Shown here: positions 1 to 16,687 of the stretch, piece by piece
Layout of the letters: each line of letters starts with the position of its first letter
Numbering within the stretch: the first letter of the stretch is position 1
Assembly: GCA_034670405.1 (NCBI GenBank)
Contig: JAXDDX010000007.1
Location: forward strand, 5,510,001 to 5,574,000
DNA length: 64,000 bases
From: Hoplostethus atlanticus
Taxonomy: Eukaryota > Chordata > Actinopteri > Trachichthyiformes > Trachichthyidae
Direction of reading: 5' to 3'
Made by a program: the position numbers and the translations under genes
Notes under the pieces: generated by a model
The model's input: the letters and a program-made list of their open reading frames with translations, nothing else
Told to the model about the DNA's origin: nothing
Database searches by the model: none

Positions 1-657
1 ATGGAGCAGCTGTGCTATAAAGACGTCAACTCTCATCTCATATGAGGATTTGCTTGCTGTGGATTGAAAATAACGATCAGAGATGGCTAAAAAATAACCT
101 GCAATCAGTATTAATGCCTTTCTGAATAGTACACATGCTTCCTTATTTCAGATTATTCTTTTAATAAACTATTTTTTAAACATTTTGATTATGTAAGAAC
201 TGATCTGCATTATGGCCCTACAATATGTCCAATGCACTGCCTCTAATCCCCATTATGTGAATTGGGACCACTGGCATGTTATACAGTAGATATGCTACAG
301 TGTTTATTGTCCTCCAGAGGTTAGGTCAATGCTGGAGTTGATCCCAGTGTACTATTTCTTCTGTTTGAGAACTATTTCCCCAGCAGCCCTAGAATCACTT
401 ACCAATATTGTCAGGCTTTTGCACTTTCAAATTGTGAAACAAAGTCATGGTTTCATACTTGAAATGTGGATCTGCTATAGAAGAACAGCAGAATACAACA
501 CACTCTGCTACAGCTCCAGCTCCGATAAAAGTGACTCATTCTTGAGCGAGAGCTTGGCGGAAAGTGGATGCCAACCTGGCCGTTCCGCCTTGGTGTAATT
601 AACGGAGTCAGGCTCAGTTTCCGAGTGGTAACTCCTCCTTCTTAACCATTACCACAG
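1..657 (+). other. fam13a intron (no feature recognised)
   Basis: This stretch lies upstream of the first recognisable fam13a exon and should be intronic, because the exon at 658 opens with a good acceptor (CCACAG). I see no coding similarity, RNA gene or clear repeat here. An open frame at 329-598 has no recognisable domain and is probably chance. Confidence 0.6.
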
Positions 658-2147
<1,490 letters not shown>

Positions 2148-3790
2148 GACAACAAATAACTTAGGACTCAGAAGACCGAGGCTTCGTTTCCAGAGATATG
2201 AGTAATTTTACAACAGCCACCAAAATAAAATCCCTCTCACGCAAACACACCTCACCCTGTAGGAACTGTTTGAGAACTGTTTGATTTTTCTTTCTTGTGC
2301 CATCTGTGCCATTCATGCTTTTGGCTTGAGCAAAAAGGCCTACACGTTGCCCCGTTAATCCGTTCTATAGAGCACAGCAGGGCTTTCCTCTGGAGCCCAG
2401 AGAGAGCTACCGACCCAAGCTCAATTGAAACCGACATGAAGGTGCTGCCCTGGAGGCTGCCACGAGTTATCTGCTCCACCTGACACGCCCACCTACGACC
2501 TCATCTTCAAAAGAGGAAACTTCTCAAGACTCAGCAAGACGAAATTCTTATCAGAAAAGAATCATACATGTACTGCTAATAATTTATTTCTACGCTTGCA
2601 AATGTTTGTATTGACGGGATAGACATTTTTATTGGAATGGAAAAGTTATTTTTCTCATGCTTTCAAAGTCTTAGAAACCTGTAAGTAAAAAATTTGGCTT
2701 TGAAATTGTTGCTATTTTTAAAGAAGGATTTTTGTAATCAAGAAATACATTTATGTGTATTTTTGTAAGGGAGACAGTTCCAATCAGTTCAACAGTATTC
2801 AGTAAATGGATGTCTTTCAGTTCAGTTTTCACTAATTACAATTCATTTACTACAAGACTGGCTGTATGAAATAATGATGATAACCTAGAAAACACTGTGC
2901 TTTTGTATACATTTTATCTGTTGTTTTGAACACACCTTTTGTTACTTCTCTAGAAGATAAACCGAATAACATTTTATTCTGAGTATTTGCTCACTAAAAG
3001 AAGATAATTAACATGCAGAACAAGCGCTTTCTATTTTGTGTTAATATGATCCAAAGATAATGACTCAGAATACAGATTGTACACCAAAATAGCGTAGAAG
3101 ATAGTGATACTCAATAATATAGATTATTTTTTGTGATCACTGGTAACTTTATTATTATACTATTATTAGTATTTTTGCATTGGTGTGCTTTTTCCTTTTT
3201 ACTTCATGTAAAATAAGCTATTTCTTGTCTTGAAATCACTGGTATGTTTTTGCTCACACTCTCTGATCATATGTGGATGACAGAAATGGTTGCTAAACCC
3301 CAATAGACAGCCCTCTGTATTCCATAAGGCTGCTTTCTTTCAAGTCATCTCCAGAGCTTATTTGTTCTTTGTAAATATGGATCACTGTCTATGTTTACAT
3401 TTCTGTGAGCAAGTACATCTTTCCTTTATTTCTCCAAAATGGATAATTAACAGTGTGAATTTCGTTTTTATTGAATGTAAACACTGGCAGGCTTAATGAA
3501 TTTGGGTGTGTACATTTTAGTACATAAATTTTATTTGTATTTTGTATATAATATAAATGCAAACATATTTTTACCGACTTTTGTGATGTGTGGTTTTCCC
3601 TAGTGTGTGTTACTGAGTTGGCAAAAAAACATATTGGTGAAAGGAGAGAGATGTTATGAACATTCACACATTTCTACATTCATTATGTACACACTTACAA
3701 TCAATTTTTAAAAAGGTTTCTATTTGGAACTAGCACAAAGGAAAAAAACATGAGGTGAAATAAAGATTTATTTGTTCAGGGAAACAAAAA
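2148..3790 (+). other. fam13a 3' UTR and convergent poly(A) region
   Basis: AT-rich, non-coding sequence after the fam13a stop. A first AATAAA occurs at 2224-2229, only about 80 nt after the stop. A second is at 3759-3764. That one is followed at once by TTTATT at 3767-3772, which reads AATAAA on the minus strand, so the block could end both converging transcripts. Mammalian FAM13A has a long 3' UTR, which makes the distal signal plausible. This is inferred from sequence only. Confidence 0.5.
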
Positions 3791-6248
3791 AGGTAAATAA
3801 AAATAATGTCATCCATTTAAAAAGGTAAAAAAGTAAATATTATATACTTGAAACCATACAGTTACAGCAAATACTAAGCCCTTATTTGCACACACTGAAC
3901 AAGAAACATAGTCCATATAATTTGGATCGCCTCTTCTCCTTGGTGTAAGAATGAAATACAGCAGAATTGTTTTTCCCCATACATGTTGGGCAGCAGGTAA
4001 GCTAACGGGCCTCCCTGTGCTTCATATTCTGAACAATTTCAGAGCCCTATTGAGCATCAGCCAGTAAGGATTTGCTTATGCCGTTCATGTTATTACATAA
4101 TGTTGCAAAGAGGGTATGAGTTAACAAATGAGCAAAATGTTATTCTCGACAGAAAACCCGAGGTAATGGTGATGTTAGGAAAGAGATAAAGACCTGTAAT
4201 CTTTAATCAAATGATCAACATGTAGTCGTGCAAAAGTGTTTCCACCCCTTCACTTTTAGCACATTTTGTTGTGCTACAAATCATTTAAAAAGGCAATTTG
4301 GGATTTTTTTCCATCTAGGGTCTACACAATGTACTCTGATCTTGCAAAGTGACAATCTAGCATGTGGATGTACATACACACCATTTGGATTGACATGTAT
4401 TATGGTACTCCAGTTCCTGAGAGAAAAAAATAAATCCTAATAACTGGACTTTAGTATCACCCCCAAGTGAACCACACACGCTATGCTCATGTTTCCTGAG
4501 TCCTTCCTAAATCCAAAACTCTTGTGGTGTATTAAAGTGACCTGACATCAGTTTTGTTGGCAAAATGGGGCGAATTTAACATTTCTGAAGTGAAAAATGT
4601 TCTAAACTCATAATTGCAATCTGAATTTGAAGTAACATGATACAAAATGTTGAACAATTTTTTGCCAGAACAAACCAGGAGGGTACGCTTGTGTATACTT
4701 TTCATTTTTGTAGCGCATCAAAAGGTGCAAAAAGTAGGACTATACGTCACAAAAGAAACGGCATACATTGGCTTCATTACTTAGGATAGATATTGGCTGA
4801 ACGTGTAGAATGTGTATACATGCAGGTAAGAGATCAATAGGAGGAACTTACAAGAAACATTCCATAAACGTTTGGTGCTAATCACTGTACTAGCCTTAGA
4901 AGACTGACCCAGGATCACTACATTACTGGGCCGTTTAGTTTATTATTGCTAAATGGATGCCCCAATGCAACCTGTTCTTGGGGGCACATAAAGACACTTA
5001 CTATCTGCACTCATTTTGCTTAAATTGTTCAAAAATTAAAGGACTGTTGTATTAAATATACAAAAAAATATATGCAAGACCATTTCACACAATTCACCTG
5101 AATGCACTATCTAATTGAAAATCACCATTTTGCATTAGGGCTACATATGTTGGACTGTAGGAATACGCAGTACAAGGGGAACCATAGATATGACAGATAT
5201 ATCAGTGACTGACTATAGATATATTCAATGATATCTAGCATTCTTAATGGGTTATCTGCCTGATGTTAAATATGCTATCATCCTTCTATCCTCCTGGCAC
5301 AAATCTCACAGATTGAGATTATTTATTAATCTGCGATTTGGGGATCAAACTAATTACAATTAGTAGTATTTCTGTGTTATGTTTGTATATTTCACTTTGA
5401 ATGATGATCAGGGTTTTGCTTTCACTCAACAACATGCACACAGACAACATCCAGTATAAATGAAGAAAGAAAAAAAGTCAGCATTCTCATGTTCAGATGA
5501 TTTGCTGTGGAAGGCAATACTGTTGAATGTGGATTCAAGACAGAGCCAGCCGCTCCGTCAATCAGTCAAAAAATAAACAAGTGATTACTAATAACTAGGA
5601 CACAACATATTCACTGTGTTTAGTCCTGCATCTGTCTGCCTGCTGCTAACTGGTGTACGGTATTCTTTGTTTGTCTTCTGTCCCTTCTACTGATCCAGAA
5701 CCAGGCAGAGAGGACATGCTGGTGTCCAGATTTCAGAGGGTCAAGTTCATGTCAAGGGTAGGGATTTTACTGTAAATTCCATTCACATACACGTATCTTT
5801 ATTTCTCAAAAAATAATTCTATTCAATAAATTATCTTAAAGTAACAAATAGCAGATGTACTGTCCCAAACTGTTCAAGTTAATTACATAATTCTGTAAGG
5901 TCAAAATTTGAATTTAAGGAATTAAATACAAAATCCACAGCATTTTCAAAAAAAGAAAAACTCCCAACTATACAACACCCAAAGCAATAATAATAATCTG
6001 CATTTACATAGACTTTCAGGTGCCCGTACGCTGTCTCTCCTACTACCCCTCTGATTACCTAGGTCTAGCAATCTTGTAATGGTAAACAGTAAGTAGGGGA
6101 CCTCCCTGTGCCTCGCTCACCCCCCTTACACCCAGCCGCTCCTCTGGCACATGTGAGGGTCTCACTAATAAAGTGCATTAACATTGGCGCGGACACTCCC
6201 ACTCCCTACACCGTTTCAGCCAGTGGTCCGCCATGTCCACAGTGGGCC
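3791..6248 (-). other. HERC3 3' UTR / intergenic; possible old Tc1-like fragment
   Basis: No coding similarity on either strand. A minus-strand poly(A) signal (plus TTTATT) lies at 5798-5803, about 450 nt past the HERC3 stop, and another at 3767-3772. The HERC3 3' UTR may therefore be about 0.45 or 2.5 kb. The stretch around 4225-4345 (a run beginning AAAAGTGTTTCCACCCCTTC) resembles the decayed end of a teleost Tc1/mariner element. I cannot delimit it. Confidence 0.4.
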
Positions 6249-9200
6249 TCACACCAGGCTGAAACCCTCGTACTGCTCCACGGCTTGCGTGAGACGGCGG
6301 CGCAGGATTTCTTTGGTGTGGTAGCGGGGCATATCCAGCAGGTTGTAGCAGGTGTGGGCCACTGGCAGGTAGTGCTCCTCTGCTGTGGTGGACTGGATGA
6401 CGATGCGCAGGCTCTCCATGCCATGGATGGGGATGCGGTCACTCCCAGTAAGGAACACTACAGGTGGGAGACACCAAGGCTGGAGTTAGGATCCGCTAGT
6501 GTTTGGCCTAATACAAATAGACCTCATTGTAATGGCTTAAAAAGCAAGGTAAGGTTTAGTCTGTATCGTTAGATGAAGAAGTAGCAGAGGCCAGTTAAGA
6601 CTTTTGAAAAGACCGTTTTGACATGACTCAAAAGAGCTCCTCTGTCTTGAAGTGATTCTGTCTCTCCACCCACGCTATATAGTATTTATATCATGCCTGA
6701 GAGCAAGACATTGAGAATAGAGATTGTCCCATAGATAGACTAATGAGGCAATTAAATACTTACATAAGAACTGTTTCTTTTTCTCCAGTGGGAACTCGTG
6801 AAAGACCTCCCAGAACATCCTCACTGTCGGGTGAGTGGCTGTATACTCCCCTTTGTAAATGGCATTCTGAAAAGGGGAGGAAAAAGAATCAACGTTTTCC
6901 TGTTTTATCATTAAGAGGGCTATTCCATCTCTGACAATAATATTTAGCAAGCAGCGCATTAGTCAGGAAAACAGAGAGGTCTTCAGAGACCGGCTTGTGT
7001 GTGTGTGCGTGCGCGCGCAAGCCTGTGTGTGTTTTCCTCACCTGATCTAGCGTCAGGATTAAGATTTCATGCAAATTTCTCACTTTTGGCTTTATCTCTG
7101 AGAAAGACTTAGATAAGAATCCCTATCAGACTTTCCAACCCATGTTATGTTGTAATTTGCAGACCAAGGATCTCTGTACACGTATATAACCATCCATATG
7201 GACCCAGTGTTTAGTTTAACTCCTGTGGCCTCCAATCCACCCCCAAGACTCACATGTGCTCAAAAAACACCTAAAAAACACCTAAAAAACAACAGAGCTG
7301 AACAGGACAACAGGTAACCTAACAACAGGTAGGAACAGCTTTTAAGTTCTGCTGTAGCCTGGTCAGTGTGTCCAGAGATCTCCAGGTGTCTGTCTGCCGG
7401 TTAGCATACTGACCTTCTCCATCTCCTCCCAGTTGTAGTTGTTGTTGCCCACCACCATGGCCATGAGCTCAGAAGGCTGGAACAGGGACAGGATCTTCCC
7501 CCCACACACCTTCAGGAAGCCAGCGGAGAAGGCGGAGTGCAGCTCGCTCACCGAGTCCGTGAACACATAGCGCAGGTAGGCCTCCACAAACTCCTTCCTG
7601 ACGAACGAACACACACACACACACGCGCGCGCACACACGCGCACACACAAACACACACACAGGTAAAGTGAACATGTAAGGGCAGGTGTATCCTAGCAAA
7701 CTCAGTTTATGAGGACAGAATTTCTCAGACTTCAACAGGCTACTGTGTTGTGTGATCACCATTGTGTGTTGCATGTTGATGTTACCGATGAGAGCAACCT
7801 GGGTGATTCCACAGTGGTTTAAAAGCCATTAATGTTCAATGAAAGTTGATTTGCGTAGTACCTAATAGAGCTTCATCAACAGCCTATTCATTTACCCTGA
7901 ATTGAATTTGTTTCCACTAATGTTTTAGTACAGTTAGCTAGATGAGTGCTGTTAATGCTAGCTTGATAGATGATACAATGTCTGAGTTTAAAAGCAAAGT
8001 TATTTGCTTGATTAGGTGAAAATATTTTTCCCAATTAAAGGAAAACATAGATTCTCCCTTTTCCATCAGGCCTAACCCTTTTGCCATGGAGAAGTTCAAC
8101 ACAATAACTTGGAAGGGCAGTGACACTGACACTAATCGCATGTGGCGATTAGATAGTTATTTAAACACACACCACAACACACACACTAAAGTATACTGAG
8201 TGTGTAATGTAAAAAAAAAAAAAAAAGCGACAGCAGCTGATGTGAAAATGTGAAATGATCTGTTGAGAATAGAAAGGTTGCTCTTTAGCCCACTAGAGCA
8301 AACGAGCATGCAGACAAGAGCTGCACTTGGACACAATAAGCACACTTAGACAAATATATACACTCACATGCTCACACACATACACACCACACCTTGGGAA
8401 AAAATGTCCTCCGACAACAAAGAGCACGCCCACAGATTTGGCAAGCCCTGCAACCATAAACACTCAATCTGACACAGATTCCTGCAGCGGCCGGAAACGC
8501 GCGATAAATAAATAAATAAATAAACAGCTGACTTCAAATTGTGCCGTTTCACACACCACTTTCCCCTGCAAACAGCAACAGAGCTTCTCTCTGTTGTCTG
8601 CCCTGAAGAGCTGAGTTCACAGTTCACATTTTATGCCTGAGTGTTACGGGGATTTTGCAGGGACAATTCCGGTCACCGCCGTTCTAGGGACAGTGCCATC
8701 TGTTCAGCACCAGCACCCAGACACATTCCCCACCCACCCTTCACCGTACACCTCTGTAACAAGGCTCACTGTGGACTCGTCCACATAGAGCTCTAATCAA
8801 TGCCACAGGCAGAAGGACAAGCTTAAGATATGGGGTGGGGATGGTGGAGCATAACAGACTGATTGAGCTGAGAACAACAGAGCATGACCTTCAATTGGAA
8901 ATATAGGACACAAACGGACAGATGTATGAGTCCATGATAATCTCTGTGCCAGACTTGGAAAAAAAAATACTGTTTGTCATCTGTTTGTCTTTCAGAGGGA
9001 ACAGATAGTGGGGCATAAATTATTTGTAATATACCTAGAGCTTCTCGGATTTTATGAACTGGGACATCGTGTGGTAAGCCTGTTTATGAATGGATTCTTA
9101 GAAATATCGAATTTACTGAAATTGCGGCCTAAAAATATGAATAGTACCGACTGATCTTCTCTCATTTGGACAGGGTCAGGGAAGGTGGAAAGGATTCAGA

Positions 9201-12200
9201 GTGGCACATCTGTTCGTCTCCTTTGTTCATCTACTGGTAATTGCAACCGTGGCTGATCGAGGTTAATCTTGCAGCATTGTCTCATGTTTCAAATTAAACC
9301 TAAAATTCTGTTTTGACAGGAAGCACAAAATTAAAAGTTCATCTTTATAAGTGAATATAAGTTGGGGCATATTAGTACTGTTACTACAGTACTGTTAGTA
9401 CTGATATGAAATTTGGTTTTAGGATTCCAGTACTGAAACTATTAGCAGTAGTACCAATAATATATCAATTCTGTTACATGATGAGAGTCAGGCAGTGCTG
9501 AGACAAGGTGCCTCACCTGTTGCTTTTGTCCACAGTGATGCCCTCTCCTCCAGGGATGAGCTCCTTGACTTCTGTCAGCCCATAGTTCTCCCTGGTGATC
9601 TGCGATGAACACACACTACATTTAGTTCAGTTAGAGCATCTGTGATACATCTGTGTTTTTGTACAGAGACATTGCAGGGTACATGTGCAGAACTTGGAGG
9701 GTGTAGGGTATTTGTTTAGAATTCAACCTTTTTTACTTTTTTCAGTTAACACAACCAGAACAACAAGTGACAAGTTACACTTACGGCAAAGTTGAGACAA
9801 AATGTCTCCTCCACATCATCCCCGTCGTAGTCTAGAAGCTGTTGTAGACTCCTGCAAAGACGGAAAAGGAGGGACTGGATGTCAAGGAGGAGCAGTACTC
9901 AGTTTTTAACACATGATCATCACAGTGGGAGAACAGAACACAAGCTAATTATCTCGCTGGGGAACCATAAAGGGAAGGTGAAAGAGAGCAAAAGAAAGCC
10001 AGAATCATCCTCGTCAAAATTCCTCTCACATAGGAGGCACTTGAGATAAAAGAACAGGAGCATCTGCACGCCATGGCATCTTGCTACATCTAGCTGTTAG
10101 CATTTAGGTAGTCAAACAGCTGTGCTTGTCCTAGCAACCTGGATCAAATAGATAAGGAACCCTGAAATTGCACATTAGTTGTTGAGAGGTAATAATGGAC
10201 AATGATTTGGAGGGGCTGTGTTATGTCGGCTGCTAAGCACATGCTAGATTACTTACCACCAAAACACAGGAAGCATGGCAAGCAAGGTTAAGGATAGTGA
10301 AGGTGGAAAGGAAATGTGTGTAGAGTGCAAGAGACAGGCAACAAGGCGAGCCAAGTGGAATGGGATGGAGCACCATGGTGCTTGTCTTGCAATTTGCAAC
10401 TATTATACCGTAAATACTTTAGAGTACTATAAAGTGCGCTTTGATTAAATGGGGACCTCTAATTTCAACTGAGAGATTGACATCATTAGCCAGTAGTTTA
10501 CAAGAACACTAAGGGGACATAACAAACAACAAACTCACCTCCTAGTTCAGGGTACATCGTTTTACAGCACAACTATCTAATGAAAGTCGCATTTCTATCA
10601 TTTCAGCATGAGGTGACCAAAGTGCTGAGTGCTCCTTTAAGACTCATACCTAGCATCCAGAAAGGCTTTATAGATCATCTCCTTGGAGGATGTGCTGTTT
10701 CCAATAGCAACACTATGGGATGTGGCTGTGCTGCCTGACTTGTAGCTCTTAGAGAACTAATCTCAAAATCAATACCTCCAGCACTTCCCTCCGGCCATCT
10801 GGAGACAATTAGACGCTAAGCTAAATGCTAACCCTTCCTGCTACAAATTCAATGAGAAGACATTTCCCAGTGGCAGTCAATTCCAATGTTACATAAAAAA
10901 ACCACTGGTCATGTAAGTCAGTAACACACTGTTTACACACTGCCAAACATGTCACTTTTGGAAATACTTGCAAAATAATTTCATGTCTATTTAGGTTTAG
11001 GTTTTGAGATTGTTGTTCAAATGCCCTCCAAAAAGTTGTCTGACTAATATAATGAGACTCAATAGAGGTAGGAAGAATTTCTCTTGAGGTTCCCACCTTT
11101 GCTACACCACTAGGACTACTAGGTAACATGGACCCAATTATACAGGAATCAAAACTAATTGTGTGAATCCCAACGGAGCAGGAGCAGGAGCAGGACTAGG
11201 GTCATTTTACCTCGCAACCAAAATGACCTGACACCACAGGCTATAGCATTCCTTTTCATATAGAACTAAGTGCAGCATGTGTTACCTGCCCTCGGTGGGC
11301 GACAGCTGCTTAAGGTCCTCCAATGTGGGTGCTACATCTAGCAGCTTCTTATAGAGTACAAGTGGGAAATGGAGGTCCACCACCGTGGAGTTATAGATGG
11401 CCAGCCCACAGATGATCCCGATCAGGTGGAACCAGTTGTGCTCTACAAAACACTGGAGATGCACAAAGGGCAATCATTTCAAAATCACCTCTCATATCCT
11501 CTCTCAGTTTTACCTAGGGGGAAATATTTCAATGAAGTAGGCTATTAATACTGAAGGTTGGACAGCAATGAAGTGTTCTTGATCCATTTTCTATTCTCTC
11601 TCCTCCTCTCCTCCTCCTTCCTCTAATAGATGTGGGAACTAAGAATTCCTAAGTGGCATCCTTAAAAACATCAGCTCTGATAGTGTTAAAGGCTGATACA
11701 TTAACAATTTTAAATTCAAAAATCGAAAAAGTATCTAAAATGCATTTCTATTCCTAGCTTATTAGAGCTTCATAGCAGCTTATTGAGCTACTAATTTTCA
11801 GTTGCAATTGTTCTTCAACAAAGGACAACAGCAGGATAATTGCAGCACTTCAGTAGAACCTTTGATCCAAAGCTTCAGGCTTCCAACCCGACTGGCCTAC
11901 TGAACAGACACATTGAGCATATGCCTTAAAATAAATGGGAACATAATTCCATTTAATGTTTGTTAAATTGTTAGAATTTTGGTGTTAATACATGCAGCTA
12001 AAGGCTGCAAATCTATGAGGAGCATTTCAGAAGGTGTGCATGTACATTTCATATTTTGTGTGTGTGTGTCTGTGTTCAAAACATTTTCTTTGTCCTAAGC
12101 AGTAAAGGGTAAACAAGGTCCTACAATTCACGTGTCTGTGCAAGGCGACGCTCTGAGCTCTTGCCTTGACAAAACAATTAGTCTCTCATCAAAAAAGGCC

Positions 12201-15200
12201 CATAATAATTCAGTTTTATTGTTGAATTGCTATAATTTCTCTCAATTAACTCAACTATACAGAGTATAGTTGTAATTATTTTGTAAACTTGAATGTCCCC
12301 AATGACATCTTGCTATGAGTAATCCCACAAACAGCAGTTCTTTCTGGAAAACACTGACCGAGGTCAAATAACAGCCGTAACAAGCAGAGCACTACTGCCC
12401 ACATTCTGGATATCCATTACTGCTAACACAAAAAACATGTACACAAATATGCCCAACCAAAAGCAGGACCAAAAGGTCATTAGAGTTATTGAAATATTGA
12501 CTAAAAACGCACTAACCTGCTTTTAAAGTAACAAAGGATAATCCATTTTGAACTTTTTAAAAACCTTGCAGGTGCATTATCTCTCACTCTGCATCTGGCA
12601 TTGACAAACCTAAATGTCCTCTTCTGAAACAGTGGAGGCCACCGTCTCTCATCCACTAGGATTGTAGAAGGAATTCAATAGACAAACTTACCTTGGCATT
12701 TGCAATGTAACAAATGTCATCTCTACTCCCAACAAAGACCTATTCATATTCTTGTGCTGACACTATTCTATACAACAACTACAAAATAACCGTATGCTTT
12801 CTGTTTGAGGTAAGCCTCACAAAGCTCATGTGTTTCCATTTATTACTTTTTATTAAATTGTTACATAAACATTTAACTAGTAAGAAAACATATCTCCTTT
12901 CACCCCATCAATATGTGGCCACAGTGTTGTAACTTACTTTGTCTGAGAACCAAAGTAGGTTGGACTCGGTGTAATGAGTGAACATCCCATATACAGGATC
13001 CATCAGCTCCTTCAACAGCAGCAGGAAGAACTCTTTAGTTACCCCACCTGCATCTACTGCCTCCTCCCCATCAAATATCACCTGGAGGGAGGGATGGCAG
13101 GATGGAGGGATGAATAGACATAGGAAGGAGTGAAAAGAAAGAAGTTCCTGTGACCAAAATTAAAACTTTAGTGAACCAAGGTGACCTTTCTAGGGAGAAA
13201 AGACTTGCTCTCACCTTGAGTGGTTTCTTAAGGTCCACATCAGAGTAGACGGTGAGCTCACGCAGTGCATCACTTACTAAGTGGTCCCTGCGGACATGGA
13301 GCACAAGGAAAGGGTTCCTAGCCAGGAGAGGTTCCAGTGTGAGCAGCATAAAGACATTGTGCAGGTTTGCACCGCTCACTGCCATCTTGGTCGTGGTCGC
13401 AGGTAGGAAAGGAAAGAGAGGATGCGAGGTGATTGTTCAAATTCATAGAAAAACAAATCTAAATTGACTGAGCACAATCAAACCAAAATCTCAATGGGTT
13501 TATCAATGAAGTGGGTTTTTGACACCATGTAGATCTCACTGTATGAAGCTATAGCAAGACTGCTGCCACTGTTACCAGCACGTACCTGCATCTGCAGTTC
13601 AGCATCTGTTTGCAGCATGGTAGTCTTGGCTTGAGCATTCAGTATGAACGGGTAGGCACATAGGGTCACTGAGGTCTGCAGGGAAAATAAGGGTTGGCTA
13701 TAAATATACTTACTACCCTTATAACATTATATTATGATTTTTGAGAAGTTCAGGCTTGACGACCAATACCTGAGCGGGTGGTGTTCGCAGTTTCTAAAAG
13801 ACAAAATGAGAGAGAAAGCAAAAAATAGATTAACTATAATTTTGACATGACTTGCAGGTGAAAAATAGCTAAGCGGACTGCATTCGGATTGACACTTGTG
13901 ACTTGTGGCATTTTTGGTCTACGTCTCCCAGTTGACTGAAACATTGACCAGTGCCGCAAAGGTCAGGGGGAAAGGACAGCCAACACTGAACAGACTATGA
14001 TCTCTTCTTAGAAAAATACTGAGAAGAATGATGGATTCAACTGTGAGATATAAATAAAGATGTATTCCCCTCCTATGCCCAAGGAGTGTTTGGCTGTTTG
14101 GGGCTCATCTGTGAACTAAGAAACCCATTGGACAGAAAGGCCTGACACACAGCAGCACACCCATTGCACACAAGCAGACAAGAATACAATTTCACACTAA
14201 AGCTCTGCAGAGGCTGAGACTGACATAAGCAAAGAGTAATACAGCTGAATCCCAGATGAGTAGGTGTGTGTGTGTGTGTGTGTGTGTGTGATACAGCATA
14301 TAAAGTGTAAACTAGTAAGATAATTTCAGTACTCACAACCTCAGCTTTACTCAGAAACCACTTGAGGTAGTCTTCCTGGATGTCCACCAGGCTGGTGATG
14401 TCGGGGATATAAAAGCGGTTGTACTCCACATGCTGGGCCTTTAGGTTAACCTGGGAAGAAGGGACAAACAGCTGCCTCAGCTCGAGGAACTGGCATGGTA
14501 CACAATAGACTATGAACCACGTTGCCAGGAAAAAACACATTTCCTCATACTGTACTGAGGAACAATGCAGAATTGATTGCATTGTTTACACGAGAAGTAG
14601 GAAACCTTGCTTTGGTACCTTGTGGAGTTTCTCCAGTAGCCTTAGCGTGGCGCTAATATAGCTTTCATGGAACACCGGTATGAGCAGAGTCTTGCCTCCC
14701 GTTAGTAGAAACACAACAATGCCCTTGTACATGTCTACTAATCTGGAGAACACACTGCCATCCACCAAACACCACCAGTTATCTGCAGGGATAGAGACGC
14801 AGGCAAATCACAATTCCCAAGCAAAAGATTCATTATACAAGTTGGTTCAACAAGGTATGCAATACATCTCAGTTAAAAGAGGAGACTATATCATTACAGT
14901 TGGTTGCACTAGGGTTGGCTAGTCTGTATAGTTGTCAGTATTTGTTTGTGTCATAATTACACACGTTCTAATGCCTCTCTGTATGCTTGTGTGCATATAG
15001 CAGCATCTGTTGGTGAGCATGTGTTTCTGCATGTGTGAATACACGTGGGTCAGTGTCCACATATCTGTGTGTATTTGTGTGCACGTGTGTCTGCCAGTCA
15101 CACAGTGAAGACTTACAAGTATTGCGAGCAGTCATCTCTCTGCATATTTACATTGCTGTGTGACTCTGGGTGCCTTAGCCTCTATGTGTGTGCACATTAA

Positions 15201-16621
15201 AGGAAACTGTAATGATCCCCGTGGGGAAACGATATAGTTTCAATGTGTAACTCCATTTTGATAATATTCTACATCACAGCTCGGTGAAAGGGTGGGATGT
15301 GTAGCAAGGTCCTTGCCTGCATTTGTTTGCCTGGCTAAGCATTAACACTGTTAAAGTATGCTTTGAAGTGAGCACCTGCAGAAATCTTTCCTTTGATTAA
15401 ATGATCCGTCAAGTAGCTGATTTGTAAGGCTTTGTTTTGTTTGTTTGCCACACAAACATACAGGCGGACAAGAAATCGGTGTTTGTAAACCAGAAAACAC
15501 TGAAGAAACCTCATCTTGACACCCTAATATACCAAGTAAATGTTTCTGCACGCTGTTAAGTAATCAAACATTTGCATCTTAATGAGTAACAATAGTAATG
15601 TGTTCAGATTTTGCCATACAGTTGAATGACAGCTCTACCGAGTGAGCTGTCTGGGCCGGAGTGAATGGAGTGAACATGGCTTAATAATTAGAGAGCAGAG
15701 AAGAGAACAGAGATGATGCATCCTGGCACTAGTCAGCCAGTTTATATCATTATAAGTGTTTTGTTGCATTATTCAAAAATAGGGGTGGATTCATGTGGAA
15801 TATGCTGGAGGAATATTTAGAGGCATTTCTTTGCATTATTTATTGCTCCAAATCTTCCTGATGCACAGCAAGTTATCACAGCCAATTTCAAATGAGTTCA
15901 TAGCTATTAAGTAGCCATTATTTCTAGTGTCCAGTGCCCTACCCAATACTTTGCCGGGGTTGGTGTCTAGCCGGAGGATAGCCATGGCCAGGGGGATTGT
16001 GAGGCTGATGTAGTGCCTGGAGTCTTGCAAGGCCGGGCACTCAGACAAGATAAGGTAGATCCTCATGGCCTCAACATCAGGAGGGGAGCACGGCAGCTGG
16101 GGGATCAACAGGCTCTCAAAACTCTTGGTGGCCTAGGTGGGGAGTTGGACATAGAAAGAGGGATGGCACGCATGGCTGAATTTAATGATCAACTTTTGCA
16201 ATTAAACAGAGAATGATTGTATTATATGATATGTGTTTGAAATTTGCCCAAAAAAATGTATTCATAAACCCGAAAAATTGGTAGGACATTTTTTAAATCC
16301 ACGGAACAGCCTAGATGAACTAGGCAACAGGAGAAAAACATCAGTCACTAAATTTTTTTTTAGTGGTGTGGAATGTAGCCTGGTCTATACAGAGCATAAT
16401 AAATCATGTTGGGTTGAGGTGCACCAATCCCAAACATAACATTAGTGAGCTAATGTTAGAGCTTGTGACTCAGTCCTGCATTTTGTGCCAGGGATCTGTG
16501 GTAGAAATGACTTGATAGGGTGTTTCAAAGCATATGAAATGGATGTTCATCGCTTTTTGAGCCACACAAGCTACTAACTGAGAAATCAATGTGGAAAAAA
16601 TAAATATAGGGTTGCCGATGC

Positions 16622-16687
<66 letters not shown>

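Noticed and set aside
329-598. 89-codon open frame on the plus strand before the first fam13a exon
   Set aside because: No splice sites in the right phase, no family similarity, and Ser-rich composition consistent with chance.
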